Source: Alloscardovia venturai
Lineage (GTDB): Bacteria > Actinomycetota > Actinomycetes > Actinomycetales > Bifidobacteriaceae
Assembly: GCF_042676605.1 (NCBI RefSeq)
Contig: NZ_JBHTHQ010000012.1
Location: forward strand, 124,001 to 188,000
Length of the DNA: 64,000 nucleotides
Direction: 5' to 3'
The notes under the pieces are model-generated. The model did no database searches, was not told the DNA's origin, and saw only the letters and a program-made list of their open reading frames with translations. This document shows positions 8,086 through 17,165 of this stretch, piece by piece. The first letter of the stretch is position 1. Each line of letters opens with the position of its first letter. Position numbers and translations under genes: made by a program.

Positions 8086-8497
8086 TGTAAACTAGGACTT
8101 GGGTATTCCTGATTGCCTGAAAGCATTGATAAGATTGCTGCTACACTAGGAGAAACGCGAAACTAGGCTACCTGTAATACTATAAGAATGCTGCTAGCTC
8201 AACCAGTATAGTTAAACAGAATTACATGCTATCCATTACGGTATTCCCTGATCTTTCAGTACACTCTTAAGTCTTAAAAAGAGCTTAAAGTCCGCGCTCG
8301 TAGAAACTATCTCCTACCAGCTCACCCACCAACCCATCTCTCACACTCACTGCTTTAGGTCAGTTCATGCATTAAATACGACATTTCGTGCTCAGTGACA
8401 CAATTTTATAGAACCCGTTCGCTAAACTAAGACAGTCGCAACTCGTATAGAGAGAATGTATGCAAGGAAGCTTGCATTTCGAAGGAAAGATTGACAT
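8086..8497. other. Intergenic upstream of GH3 gene
   Basis: No convincing ORF. Near the downstream gene lies TGCAAGGAAGCTTGCA (8462-8477), an inverted repeat just before the RBS GAAGGAAAG, a candidate operator. Otherwise nothing recognised. Confidence 0.45.
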
Positions 8498-10930
8498 ATG
8501 GTGAATGCAAAGGATATGACGCTTACTGAGCGTGCTTCATTGCTTTCTGGCCAGTCTGAGTGGGAGAGCCGCGAGCTCAAGCAATACGACTTGCCATCGT
8601 TTGTGATGAGTGATGGTCCTAATGGTGTTCGACGCCAAACTGGCGCTGGAGATCACCTTGGTTTGGGTGAGTCTAAGCCAGCTACCTGCTTCCCTACGGC
8701 AGGTACTGTAGCGAATTCGTGGGATCCTCAAGAAGCAAAGGCAATGGGTACTGCTCTTGGCGAGGAAGCTAAGGATTTGGGCGTGCAGGTGCTTCTTGGT
8801 CCTGGTATCAATATGAAGCGCAATCCTTTGTGCGGACGAAACTTTGAGTATTATTCTGAAGATCCGCAGCTCGCAGGACGTCTTGCAGCAGGATTTATCG
8901 AAGGTATCCAGTCAAATGGTGTGGGTGCGTGTCCTAAACATTTCGCTGTAAATTCTCAAGAGCTTCGCCGTCAGGCATCAAACTCTATCGTCGATGAGCG
9001 TACTCTGCGCGAGTACTACCTCACAGCATTTGAAATTGCTATCAAACAGGCTAAACCGTGGACCATTATGTCGTCGTACAACATGGTCAATGGCACATAT
9101 GCTCACGAAAATAAGCACCTCATCAAAGACATTTTGAAGGGCGAGTGGGGCTATGACGGTATCGTCATCTCTGACTGGGGTGGTTCAAATGACATCGTTG
9201 AGTCCGCGCGCGTAGGTGCGGCTTTGGAGATGCCAGCGGCAGGTTTGGCTTCTGCTCGTCAGCTCGTCAAAGCCGTAGAAGAAGGACGATTGTCTGAAGA
9301 TGACCTTACTGCCGCGGCGCAAGATATCGTTAATATCGTTGAAAAGACTTGCAATACCAAGCCTTCTGGTGATGGTTTCCTCACGGATGAGCAAAAGAAG
9401 AATCATCACGAAGTAGCACGCCGTATCGCGCAGAAGACTGCAGTGCTCTTGAAGAATGACAATGCGGTTCTGCCGTTGACAAGTGGAGCAAAGGTTGTCG
9501 TCGTTGGCGACATGGCAGCTACTGCGCGCTATCAAGGCTCTGGCTCTTCTAAGGTCAATGCGTATCGTGTAGATAATTTGCTAGACACATTGAAGAACAC
9601 AGAAGGTGTGGAAGTAGCGGGTTATGCTCAGGCATATGACCGCCAAGGTGCTGCCAATCCAGCTCTCATTGATGAAGCAGTAAACACTGTTAAGTCTGTA
9701 GATGCTGACGTTGTCGTGGCGTGCATTGGTTTGGATGAGCGTTCTGAGTCTGAAGGTCTTGATCGCTCTCATATGCGCATCCCACAAGTTCAGCTTGATG
9801 CGTTGAATGCGCTTGTAAAGACAGGCAAAAAAATTGTTGTCGTGCTCGTAGCTGGTTCTGCGGTAGAAGTTCCATTTGTCAACGATGTGGACGCTATCCT
9901 CTACGTAGGTCTATCTGGTCAGGCGGGGGCGCTTGCAACCGTTGATGTCCTTACCGGTGCTGTTAATCCTTCAGGTCATTTGGCTGAGACATGGCCTGTC
10001 CACTATGAAGATGTTCCAAACGCTGAGTTCTACCCAGTAGCTGAGCGTGACTCCATCTATCGTGAAGGTCCGTTTGTAGGCTATCGCTACTACACCACTC
10101 AGAATGTGCCTGTACGTTTCCCATTTGGTTTTGGTTTGAGCTACTCCACTTTCGAATATTCGGCGTTGTCGGTAGACGATTTGGGCGTTACTTTCACAGT
10201 GACAAACACGTCGAATGTCGCAGGTGCTGACGTAGCACAGCTTTACGTCCATCACGCAAATTCTAGCGTTCTGCGCGCAGCTCGCGAGCTCAAGGGATTC
10301 CAGCGTGTAGAGCTCGAAGCTGGCGAGTCTAAGCAGGTGCGCATTGAGTTTGACGAGTATACATTCCGCCACTTCGATGTGGCGACTAACTCGTGGCAGA
10401 CAGAGTCAGGAGCTTGGGAAATCTTCGTAGGAGACAGTGTGGAGCACGCTCCTCTCTCAGCAACTCACGTGGTCAAGGGCACTATGGAGCCACAGTCGCG
10501 CGATGAGGCTCTGGGACACTACTGGACTGGCGACGTCAAGCATGTGACCAATGAAGAGTTTGAAGCGCTATACGGTAAGAAACCGGAAGTTTACGATACC
10601 CACGGAGTCTTTGGTCCTAACGACGCTATTTCCACATGGGTAGATTCTGGCTCATGGGTAGCTCGCACAGTAGCGAATACCTTGATAAAGCAGGGGGACA
10701 AAGCGATGGCTCGCACAGGCTCCCCTGATTTAAACTCACTATTTGTGCTCAACATGCCACCACGCGCAATGGCAAAGATGACCGGCGGTCTCATTTCCCC
10801 AGAGATGGTGGACGGTATCGTAACTATCGCAAATAAGCACTTCTGGAAGGGTCTCGGTCACGTGATTGCAGAGTACTTCCGCAATAAGAAAGCTAACAAG
10901 AAGACCCTTGAGGAGATTACCCGTGATTAA
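8498..10930 (+). CDS. Cytoplasmic GH3 beta-glucosidase-type glycosidase
   Basis: An 810-residue enzyme with conventional GH3 order: TIM barrel first (SDGPNGVRRQ, GPGINMKRNPLCGRNFEYYS, K147-H148 in CPKHFAVNSQE, nucleophile D226 in VISDWGG), then the alpha/beta sandwich (ARRIAQKTAVLLKNDNAVLP), then a fibronectin-III-like domain (TFTVTNTSNVAGADVAQLYV) and an extra tail of about 120 residues. There is no signal peptide or TM segment, so it should act on imported beta-glycosides or oligosaccharides. The GtrA-like gene overlaps its end by 8 bases. The exact specificity is not readable. Confidence 0.88.
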   Translation: MVNAKDMTLTERASLLSGQSEWESRELKQYDLPSFVMSDGPNGVRRQTGAGDHLGLGESKPATCFPTAGTVANSWDPQEAKAMGTALGEEAKDLGVQVLLGPGINMKRNPLCGRNFEYYSEDPQLAGRLAAGFIEGIQSNGVGACPKHFAVNSQELRRQASNSIVDERTLREYYLTAFEIAIKQAKPWTIMSSYNMVNGTYAHENKHLIKDILKGEWGYDGIVISDWGGSNDIVESARVGAALEMPAAGLASARQLVKAVEEGRLSEDDLTAAAQDIVNIVEKTCNTKPSGDGFLTDEQKKNHHEVARRIAQKTAVLLKNDNAVLPLTSGAKVVVVGDMAATARYQGSGSSKVNAYRVDNLLDTLKNTEGVEVAGYAQAYDRQGAANPALIDEAVNTVKSVDADVVVACIGLDERSESEGLDRSHMRIPQVQLDALNALVKTGKKIVVVLVAGSAVEVPFVNDVDAILYVGLSGQAGALATVDVLTGAVNPSGHLAETWPVHYEDVPNAEFYPVAERDSIYREGPFVGYRYYTTQNVPVRFPFGFGLSYSTFEYSALSVDDLGVTFTVTNTSNVAGADVAQLYVHHANSSVLRAARELKGFQRVELEAGESKQVRIEFDEYTFRHFDVATNSWQTESGAWEIFVGDSVEHAPLSATHVVKGTMEPQSRDEALGHYWTGDVKHVTNEEFEALYGKKPEVYDTHGVFGPNDAISTWVDSGSWVARTVANTLIKQGDKAMARTGSPDLNSLFVLNMPPRAMAKMTGGLISPEMVDGIVTIANKHFWKGLGHVIAEYFRNKKANKKTLEEITRD

Positions 10931-11516
10931 TTCAATCAAGAAATGGGCAAACGAGCATCCTGATTTGTGGGAGTTCATTGTCTTTAACGTTTTGTCAAAC
11001 GTCTCTACCGCTACGCGATTCATCTTGCTTTGGTGTTTGACACCACTGTTTGTGAATGCGTTGCATTTGACTATGCCATTCCAATGGCTGTTTTATAACT
11101 TCAGTACGCAGGCTGGCGGTCGTGGTGCGTTCCTTGCGACACTAATCGCAGAAATTGCGGCTCAGACCGTGAACTTCTTCGTTCAGATGAAGTGGGTGTT
11201 TAAGTCTGACTCCTCCTTCAAGAACTCTGCGTGGAAATACATCATCCTCGCCGTTATCATTATCATCATCTCTGGTTACGCACCTCAGTACATCAATGCT
11301 TGGGCTAATTCCATCGGTTGGGGTGGCGCTGCATCCACGTTAGTTGCTTGCTTCAATACGTTGATGGCTGTCGTCGTGTCTTATCCTCTTCTCAAGTTCT
11401 GGATCATGCCAAAGAGCAAGAAGGCAAAGGCTGAAACCGATAATTCGACTGAGAATGAAGCTGATACTGGCACTGAGTCTAACGCTACTGAAGAAGTTAC
11501 CGAAACAGCTCAGTAA
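10923..11516 (+). CDS. GtrA-like four-TM membrane protein
   Basis: About 197 residues from GTG 10923, chosen for the RBS GAGGAG 7-8 bases upstream; it overlaps the end of the GH3 gene. Four hydrophobic segments and the motif NFFVQMKWVFK after helix 2-3 match the GtrA family, thought to help move lipid-linked sugars across the membrane. The C-terminus is an acidic Thr/Glu-rich tail. A glycosyltransferase follows at 11689, a frequent GtrA neighbour. Confidence 0.75.
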   Translation: MINSIKKWANEHPDLWEFIVFNVLSNVSTATRFILLWCLTPLFVNALHLTMPFQWLFYNFSTQAGGRGAFLATLIAEIAAQTVNFFVQMKWVFKSDSSFKNSAWKYIILAVIIIIISGYAPQYINAWANSIGWGGAASTLVACFNTLMAVVVSYPLLKFWIMPKSKKAKAETDNSTENEADTGTESNATEEVTETAQ

Positions 11517-11609
11517 ATCACAGAGCACGAGGGGGGAAGCCTTCTCATCGTCTTGGCGACTTGCGGGTTTCTAGTATTTTCAGTAGTTCCAAGATTGCCT
11601 AGATTCACC

Positions 11610-11666
11610 TCGTTTTTGATACAGTTTTGATACAATGAGTGTGTCTGGTGCGTGCGCCAGACACAT
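11610..11666 (+). promoter_or_regulatory. Promoter region with palindrome before glycosyltransferase
   Basis: A tandem TTTTGATACA repeat (about 11613-11635) overlaps a plausible promoter. It is followed by the inverted repeat TGTGTCTGG (11640-11648) / CCAGACACA (11657-11665). The palindrome lies just before the RBS and could be an operator or a 5' UTR hairpin. Confidence 0.45.
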
Positions 11667-11688
11667 TTGTGTTAAGGAGAAGATTTCC

Positions 11689-12723
11689 ATGACTGCTAAG
11701 ACTATCTCTTTCGTGGTGCCTTCCTACAATGTGGAAGATTACCTCGGTCGCTGTGTCGATTCTTTACTTGATACTGCAGATACGTCAGATGTCGAGGTAG
11801 TTATCGTGGATGATGGTTCCAAGGATGGCACAGCTCACGTCGCTGATAGTTACGCGGATGCTCATCCGGACGTAGTTCGCGTAATTCATCAGGCTAATGC
11901 TGGTCATGGTGGTGCATGTAATGCAGGAATTGCAGCAGCCACGGGGCAGTACATTAAAATCGTCGATGCAGACGATTGGATAGACAAAGCAGCATATGTC
12001 ACGTACTTAACTTTTTTGCGCTCGCAGTCACTTACTTCAGATCCTGTAGATTTGCTGGTGAGCAATTATGTATATGAAAATGTGACAAAGCGTCATAAGC
12101 AAGTGATTCGATATAACTCTGTCTTTGAATCCAACAAACGTCTGACATGGGATAATATTGGTAAATATCACATGAGTCAGTATTTGCTTATGCACACTCT
12201 CACCTTCCGTTCGGAAGTGCTTCGTCAAGCGGGATTGAAGTTGCCGGAACATACTTTCTACGTGGACTTTATATTCTCATTCCAGCCGCTTCCTTATGTG
12301 AAGACCTTGACATACCTCAATATTGACTTCTACCGTTACTTCATTGGCCGCGAAGGGCAAAGCGTCCAAAAGGACATTATGATTAAGCGCGTGGATCAGC
12401 TTCTTCGGGTCAACGACATCATGATGCATGCGCAGCCGGAACGCGGCACTGTGCCTGACGGTTTGTACAAGTACATGATCCACTATTTGGCTTCCCAATT
12501 TGTTGTGACATCAGTATTCCTCACACTTGCCGAAGACTCACACTGTGCATCTCAGCGTGATGAGATGTGGAAACGTTTCCGTGACTACAATCCACGCATG
12601 TACAAAGATATGTATGATCAAGAGCTGCCTGTGCGTTTCGTCAATGTACCAGGCAAGTTTGGGCAGCTCCTTGTCAAGTACGGATATGCTATCGCAAATA
12701 AAGCTGTGGGGTTTAATAGCTAA
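11689..12723 (+). CDS. Family 2 glycosyltransferase
   Basis: 344 residues; start 11689 follows RBS AAGGAGAAG. The GT-A fold motifs are clear: SFVVPSYNVEDYLGRCVDSL, VEVVIVDDGSKDGT, NAGHGGACNAGI and the metal-binding VDADDW near residue 90. No TM segment. The second half (LTFRSEVLRQAGLKLPEHTFYVD) is typical of glycosyltransferases that extend surface glycans or teichoic-acid-like polymers. Acceptor and donor are unknown. Confidence 0.85.
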   Translation: MTAKTISFVVPSYNVEDYLGRCVDSLLDTADTSDVEVVIVDDGSKDGTAHVADSYADAHPDVVRVIHQANAGHGGACNAGIAAATGQYIKIVDADDWIDKAAYVTYLTFLRSQSLTSDPVDLLVSNYVYENVTKRHKQVIRYNSVFESNKRLTWDNIGKYHMSQYLLMHTLTFRSEVLRQAGLKLPEHTFYVDFIFSFQPLPYVKTLTYLNIDFYRYFIGREGQSVQKDIMIKRVDQLLRVNDIMMHAQPERGTVPDGLYKYMIHYLASQFVVTSVFLTLAEDSHCASQRDEMWKRFRDYNPRMYKDMYDQELPVRFVNVPGKFGQLLVKYGYAIANKAVGFNS

Positions 12724-12741
12724 GTAACTGAAGGCTTTTCA

Positions 12742-13452
12742 TTAAAACGATTTCCGTCGATTGAGTTGACTCAGATTTTTTAATTGGCTGAGGCTTAAAA
12801 TGATGGAATTTTTCGTCATAATGTTTTCCAGCTTTGGTGTGGTTTGCAGTGGAAGTTGAAGAATTCCTCGAATCATACCCTGATAGGCGTAGTACAGCGC
12901 AGCATACTGCTTGGTAAGAGAGCCTAACGGGCAACTGAGGATTTCGATAGATGTTATCTTCCCATTAACGCGCTGGTAGGGGCGTACATTAAATCCAAAA
13001 GTAGTCAGAACTCTGATAATTGCTTCAGGGTCTTCGCTTGTAAAGACATACTTATGCTCGCGCGCTATCTGTAAACCGACTTCATATCCGGCACGAATGA
13101 TGTACTCACGACCTGATTCAGGTGCATATTTGAATGCTGTAGCGAGGATTTGAATCATGGTGATGTATGCAGGTGTAGATTCGAGACGACGATAGTATGT
13201 GTGAGGCCGGCCACGAGATGGACTGCGCGATGCTTTTTCTGCAAGCGAGGTTGAAGATGCTGTGGGAGACTTGTCGAGGCGATTGATACGTTCGACAATT
13301 TTTTCTTTAACAAGATTTTCTAGATGAAAACGTGCGGTCGTGGGGTGAATGTCAAGTATCTGAGCGATTTGCTGTGCAGTATAGGCATTTTCAGGAGTAT
13401 TGAGGAGAGCGAGTACACGAGACCGTGTGTGAATAGATGCGTCAGTTGCCAT
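12742..13452 (-). CDS. Winged-helix transcriptional regulator (COG2345-like)
   Basis: 236 residues. An N-terminal winged HTH (TRSRVLALLNTPENAYTAQQ, HPTTARFHLENLV) is followed by a GRPHTYYRRL wing motif and a C-terminal ligand- or metal-binding-like domain (residues 95-200). In COG2345 regulators (SufR-like) Cys residues can bind an Fe-S cluster; only one Cys is evident here (ILSCPLG), so that function is unlikely. It is convergent with the glycosyltransferase. The target is unknown. Confidence 0.65.
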   Translation of the reverse strand: MATDASIHTRSRVLALLNTPENAYTAQQIAQILDIHPTTARFHLENLVKEKIVERINRLDKSPTASSTSLAEKASRSPSRGRPHTYYRRLESTPAYITMIQILATAFKYAPESGREYIIRAGYEVGLQIAREHKYVFTSEDPEAIIRVLTTFGFNVRPYQRVNGKITSIEILSCPLGSLTKQYAALYYAYQGMIRGILQLPLQTTPKLENIMTKNSIILSLSQLKNLSQLNRRKSF

Positions 13453-13618
13453 GTGCTAAGACTATCAAATGTGTGTTATAAGAGCATCTCTCGCAGATTT
13501 TAGAATCTTCTGGAATTTTCAAATTAGTTATTAAAGCTAGGCTTATAACGATTAATAACAATCCATGTGAATTGAGTACGAAGTTATTTGACTGTTTTCT
13601 TCGTGAGCAGATGCTTAG

Positions 13619-13801
13619 TTACCCGCGGAATTTTTCAAAGATTTGTCTAACATCTTTTTCTTCTGGATGTTTATTTATAAAGTCTTGGATATGTTTTTGG
13701 TCGTGAGTATACTGTCTTTCTGTTTCTCAGTGAGAGAAGAAATTTTTTGACCAATTCCAAGTTGTCTCAAAGCAGATTGGAGTTGTTGTATCTTATTATT
13801 A
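13619..13801 (-). pseudogene. Out-of-frame 3' remainder of the zeta toxin gene
   Basis: Downstream of the zeta ORF stop, coding-like sequence continues in other frames: TSNNKIQQLQSALRQLGIGQ, then after another shift DQKHIQDFINKHPEEKDV and a stop at 13619-13621. These look like the original C-terminal helices, so the toxin gene carries at least two frameshifts in its 3' part. Sequencing error is the alternative. Confidence 0.45.
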
Positions 13802-14443
13802 CTAGTGTAGGTCAAAGGTATGTAATTCACCGGGACGGTTAGTGATTGTGAGTATGTCAATATTTCCGTTACATGTTTGATTGACAATTGTTGTTTCCAA
13901 GTTTTTTACAGCCTCGTCGTGAATTTTAGGATTGACAAAACGGCCTGCACCAAACTGCTCTACTTGACCAATATAGCGAGTAAGCGTACTCATCAGGCTA
14001 ACTTGTGGCGGAGTTGATACGATAACTACTTCGGTCTTGTAGCCTGCTTGTTTGAACTCTTCCAAAGTCTTTTGTACAGCATTTTTATGGCGCATTGTTG
14101 TCTCGAGGATAAGACTTTGCTTATGAGTTTTAAGATAGTCTAGACTCATTTCTACCCATGTGTCCGATGCTTGAGCGGTAGCATCAGGCATGGCTAATGG
14201 GTCAGTATCCATAAGTTGACGATAAGCAGGATGATATTTACGTAAGTCATCGCCAACGACTTGATACGCATTATTATGTTCTCTGCTCGCTGCATTTACT
14301 GCTTGTGTTTTACCGGCATCTGGCTGTGTGCCAACAAGAATAATAGTTGGAACACTATCTGAGTTAGAAAGTGGAATCTCTGGAGCAATTTCAGTATCAA
14401 AAATCTGTTCAAGTTCAGCTTCAAGTAGCGAGTATTCAGTCAT
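13802..14443 (-). CDS. Zeta-toxin family kinase, C-terminus probably truncated
   Basis: 213 residues. Walker A at about 38-46 (GTQPDAGKT), followed by YQVVGDDLRKYHPAYRQL (substrate-binding Asp/Arg region), SLILETTMRH and a Lys/Arg-rich lid. This matches zeta toxins and related kinases that phosphorylate UDP-N-acetylglucosamine-type substrates and block wall synthesis. It overlaps the small antitoxin-like gene by 4 bases (ATGA). The kinase core looks complete, but the 3' end seems frameshifted (13619-13801), so activity is uncertain. Confidence 0.75.
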   Translation of the reverse strand: MTEYSLLEAELEQIFDTEIAPEIPLSNSDSVPTIILVGTQPDAGKTQAVNAASREHNNAYQVVGDDLRKYHPAYRQLMDTDPLAMPDATAQASDTWVEMSLDYLKTHKQSLILETTMRHKNAVQKTLEEFKQAGYKTEVVIVSTPPQVSLMSTLTRYIGQVEQFGAGRFVNPKIHDEAVKNLETTIVNQTCNGNIDILTITNRPGELHTFDLH

Positions 14444-14694
14444 GCTTCTACTTTATTTTGAACGTTTTCAATATGCTTTAACCGCTGTGCGAATTCCCGT
14501 GTTTTAGCTTCTACGGCTTCCTTGCTAGAAATATCGACTGTATTTGTCTCTTGCATTACTCCATAATTCGCTTCAAGAAAAGCCTGTTTTTCTATTGGAT
14601 TCTGTGCTTGACGGGACAAGTAAATAAATTCTCCTGCGAGTCTATTAGCTGTTTCGCGCATAATGTCATAAAGCATAGGATCATAATCATGCAA
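14440..14694 (-). CDS. Antitoxin partner of zeta toxin
   Basis: An 84-residue helical, charged protein (AKTREFAQRLKHIENVQNKV) directly upstream of and overlapping the zeta gene, the position of an antitoxin. It is not the classical epsilon sequence. The first in-frame conventional start is TTG at 14694, which has no RBS. A good AGGAG lies so that an ACG at 14709 would be the initiator (adding about 5 residues). Either a non-standard start is used or an ATG was lost. Confidence 0.6.
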   Translation of the reverse strand: MHDYDPMLYDIMRETANRLAGEFIYLSRQAQNPIEKQAFLEANYGVMQETNTVDISSKEAVEAKTREFAQRLKHIENVQNKVEA

Positions 14695-14731
14695 AACTTG
14701 CTGTGTCGTTAGTTTCTCCTAACCGTGTAAT

Positions 14732-14747
14732 CGTATAGTTCTATACG
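14732..14747. promoter_or_regulatory. Perfect palindrome, likely TA autoregulation operator
   Basis: CGTATAG TT CTATACG, a perfect palindrome 25-40 bases upstream of the antitoxin RBS/start on the minus strand. Toxin-antitoxin operons commonly repress themselves at such sites. Confidence 0.55.
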
Positions 14748-15021
14748 TTAAGTATGGATAACTCAAATATGATAGAGCTAATTTGGCATGTGATAAATGT
14801 GCGAATGTTAGAGGAACATATTCATAGTAAGTGTAGTGTGAGCAGGAGCGATAGTGTTATTTTTCTTTAGTTTAGGTAAGCTGTACGTGACAGTTACTTC
14901 ACAGAGATAGTCGTTATCAAAGTGAACATACATATGTGCTGTCTCAACATTTTCATATCCTAAGAAAACTACTCAAGATTTGTTGCGCTTCTTCTAGAGC
15001 GCACAGCATAAACTAAACCAT

Positions 15022-15978
15022 ATGAGACCTACTCCTGAAGAATTGCATGAGTTCGTGCATAAAGTTGATCGTGTTGATCCATATATCCCCCACTATACGC
15101 AGGAAATTTCTTCCCATGAGCGGCGGATTGAATTGGATATCACTCATGAAATCATGAAACTTACTGACGATTTTACGCAGACCGTATGGGTATATAACGG
15201 CAGTATTCCTGCGCCGACACTTCGTGGACGGGTTGGTGACACTTTTCATGTCGTCGTTCATAACAGTTCTGATATCGCTCACAACATTGATTTCCACGCA
15301 GGCATTGATGGAAGTCCAGACGATTTGATGAAGCCAATTATGCCTAGCGAGACTCATGAGTATACGTTTACTGCCAAGCGCACGGGGATTTGGCTGTATC
15401 ACTGCTCGTGTGTTCCCATGGGAGAGCACATGGCAAATGGTATGCTAGGAGCTGTCATTATCGAGCCTGAAAATGGTTTGGTAGATGTCAATCATGAAAT
15501 TATCCTCATGCAGCATGAGATTTACTGCGGGGATAACGGGCAGAGTGCGGATGTTCATCGTCTTAACGACCTCCGCCCTGATTTTGTGGCGTTCAATGGT
15601 CGCGCATTCCAGTATGTCGCTCATCCTATCGAGGCGAAGGTTGGAGACAGAGTACGCATATGGATTGTCAATGCTGGACCAAATGTAGACCTCGCATTTC
15701 ATATCGTTGGTGTTCAGTTCTCAACTGTGTGGGCTGAAGGCGAATACACTGTTCTCGATAACGTAGGCATGGCAGCGCGTCGCTACAATATCACCGCGGA
15801 GCGTACTTTAGATGTGTCAATGTCTGCGCAGACGGGTTCTCAGACTGTGAATGTTGCCCCGACTGCTGGTGCTTTTGTAGAATTTGCTTTCGAGCATTCG
15901 GGTACGTATGCGTTTATGAATCACATTGCTGCGTATGCTGCGAAAGGAGCACATGGTGTCTTCCATGTCAGCGAGTGA
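15022..15978 (+). CDS. Two-domain multicopper oxidase, NirK-like
   Basis: 318 residues, two cupredoxin domains. Domain 1 has HNIDFH (H87, type 1 copper; H92, type 2), and YHCSCVPMGEHMANGM giving H127 (type 2), C128, H136 and M141 (type 1). The Asp of HNIDFH matches the catalytic Asp of copper nitrite reductases. Domain 2 ends with FMNHIAAYAAKGAHG, supplying the third type 2 histidine across the trimer interface. No signal peptide is visible, so it would be cytoplasmic, unlike most NirK. The RBS is weak. Nitrite reduction or another small-substrate oxidase activity is inferred. Confidence 0.8.
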   Translation: MRPTPEELHEFVHKVDRVDPYIPHYTQEISSHERRIELDITHEIMKLTDDFTQTVWVYNGSIPAPTLRGRVGDTFHVVVHNSSDIAHNIDFHAGIDGSPDDLMKPIMPSETHEYTFTAKRTGIWLYHCSCVPMGEHMANGMLGAVIIEPENGLVDVNHEIILMQHEIYCGDNGQSADVHRLNDLRPDFVAFNGRAFQYVAHPIEAKVGDRVRIWIVNAGPNVDLAFHIVGVQFSTVWAEGEYTVLDNVGMAARRYNITAERTLDVSMSAQTGSQTVNVAPTAGAFVEFAFEHSGTYAFMNHIAAYAAKGAHGVFHVSE

Positions 15979-16102
15979 TAGGAGCGACATAGGAATGTGT
16001 ATGCGTGTGTGCTTGCTTTTACGTGCGTGACAGTGAGTGAGATAGTGCGGATGGCTTGTTTCTTAGCAAGCGAGTGTTTTTCTTGTATAGGAGAGTTTTT
16101 CA

Positions 16103-17155
16103 GTGCGGAATGTTTCACGTGAAACATTTACAGTAGTGCCTATGAATGAAGTAGCGTGTGCACAGCAGGAGAGCTCTCGAAGTAATTCAGACAGAGTGTA
16201 TAGGGGCAGTGCTCACGGCAAAATTATCCTCATGGGAGAGCATTCCGCTGTCTATGCAAAGCCGGCAATTGTACTCCCACTATCTGAAGCATCAATTACC
16301 GCCACGGTGACAGATATGGAGACAGAATGTCTCGATTCTTCGGGTGTGCGACTTGACTGCGAGTATTATGTTGGCAAGCTGAGTAAAGCTCCAGAAAATT
16401 TGCGGAACATTCAAGAACTTGTGGTGGTGCTACGCAATGATTTTTCTATTGACGGCGGGATAAGCATCAGTATTACATCAAGCATCCCACGAGAACGCGG
16501 TATGGGATCGTCGGCAGCTGTCGCAGTGGCAATTATTCGCGCGTGTGCGGCGTATGCGCATTATTCTTTAACACCAGATGAACTTTTCCACTACACGCAA
16601 ATTTCTGAAAATATTGCGCATGCTCATGCTTCAGGGATGGACGCTGTTGCGGTCTCGGCGGAGAGCGCGATATGGTTCCAGCAGGGGGAAGAAGTATCTA
16701 CTTTACATTTTTCCACTCCTGCTGTGCTTGTAGCGGCTGATACGGGAGTTACAGGCGCAACGAAAGAAGCAGTCAGCGATGTACATCGTTTGCTATACGA
16801 AGATGATGATGTCGTAAGAAATCGTGCGCATCGCGATATAGAGAGACTTGCTGACTTATCGATAGCGGCTAAACGGGCATTGCAGGAGAACGATATGACG
16901 TCTCTTGGCGCACATATGAATGAAGCTCAAGAAATTCTCTCTACTCTGACTGTGTCCAGCGGAGAGCTTGATAGTCTGATTCAAACGGCGCGAGGTGCAG
17001 GAGCGCTGGGAGCAAAGCTTACTGGCGGTGGCCGAGGCGGATGCATGATTGCATTAGCGCGAGATAAAGCGCACGCGCACAGCATCATTACTGCTTTGGA
17101 AAGTGCTGGCGCTGTACGCACATGGACTGTAAACCTTACATCACCGAGCAAGTGA
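16103..17155 (+). CDS. mvk: Mevalonate kinase
   Basis: About 350 residues from GTG 16103 (RBS AGGAGAG 9 bases upstream); ATG 16142 is an alternative. A GHMP kinase: GSAHGKIILMGEHSAVY at the N-terminus, the glycine-rich phosphate loop PRERGMGSSAAVAVAI, and GAKLTGGGRGGCMIAL at the C-terminus. It phosphorylates mevalonate in isoprenoid synthesis. First gene of mvk-mvaD-pmk-fni. HMG-CoA synthase and reductase are not in the window. A perfect parS lies inside its first codons (16111-16126). Confidence 0.9.
   Translation: MRNVSRETFTVVPMNEVACAQQESSRSNSDRVYRGSAHGKIILMGEHSAVYAKPAIVLPLSEASITATVTDMETECLDSSGVRLDCEYYVGKLSKAPENLRNIQELVVVLRNDFSIDGGISISITSSIPRERGMGSSAAVAVAIIRACAAYAHYSLTPDELFHYTQISENIAHAHASGMDAVAVSAESAIWFQQGEEVSTLHFSTPAVLVAADTGVTGATKEAVSDVHRLLYEDDDVVRNRAHRDIERLADLSIAAKRALQENDMTSLGAHMNEAQEILSTLTVSSGELDSLIQTARGAGALGAKLTGGGRGGCMIALARDKAHAHSIITALESAGAVRTWTVNLTSPSK
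16111..16126. other. parS site, perfect 16-mer
   Basis: TGTTTCACGTGAAACA, identical to the ParB-binding parS consensus. It sits in the 5' coding end of mvk and encodes part of NVSRETF. parS sites cluster around the replication origin. Confidence 0.9.
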
Positions 17156-17165
17156 GGAGGCAGGG

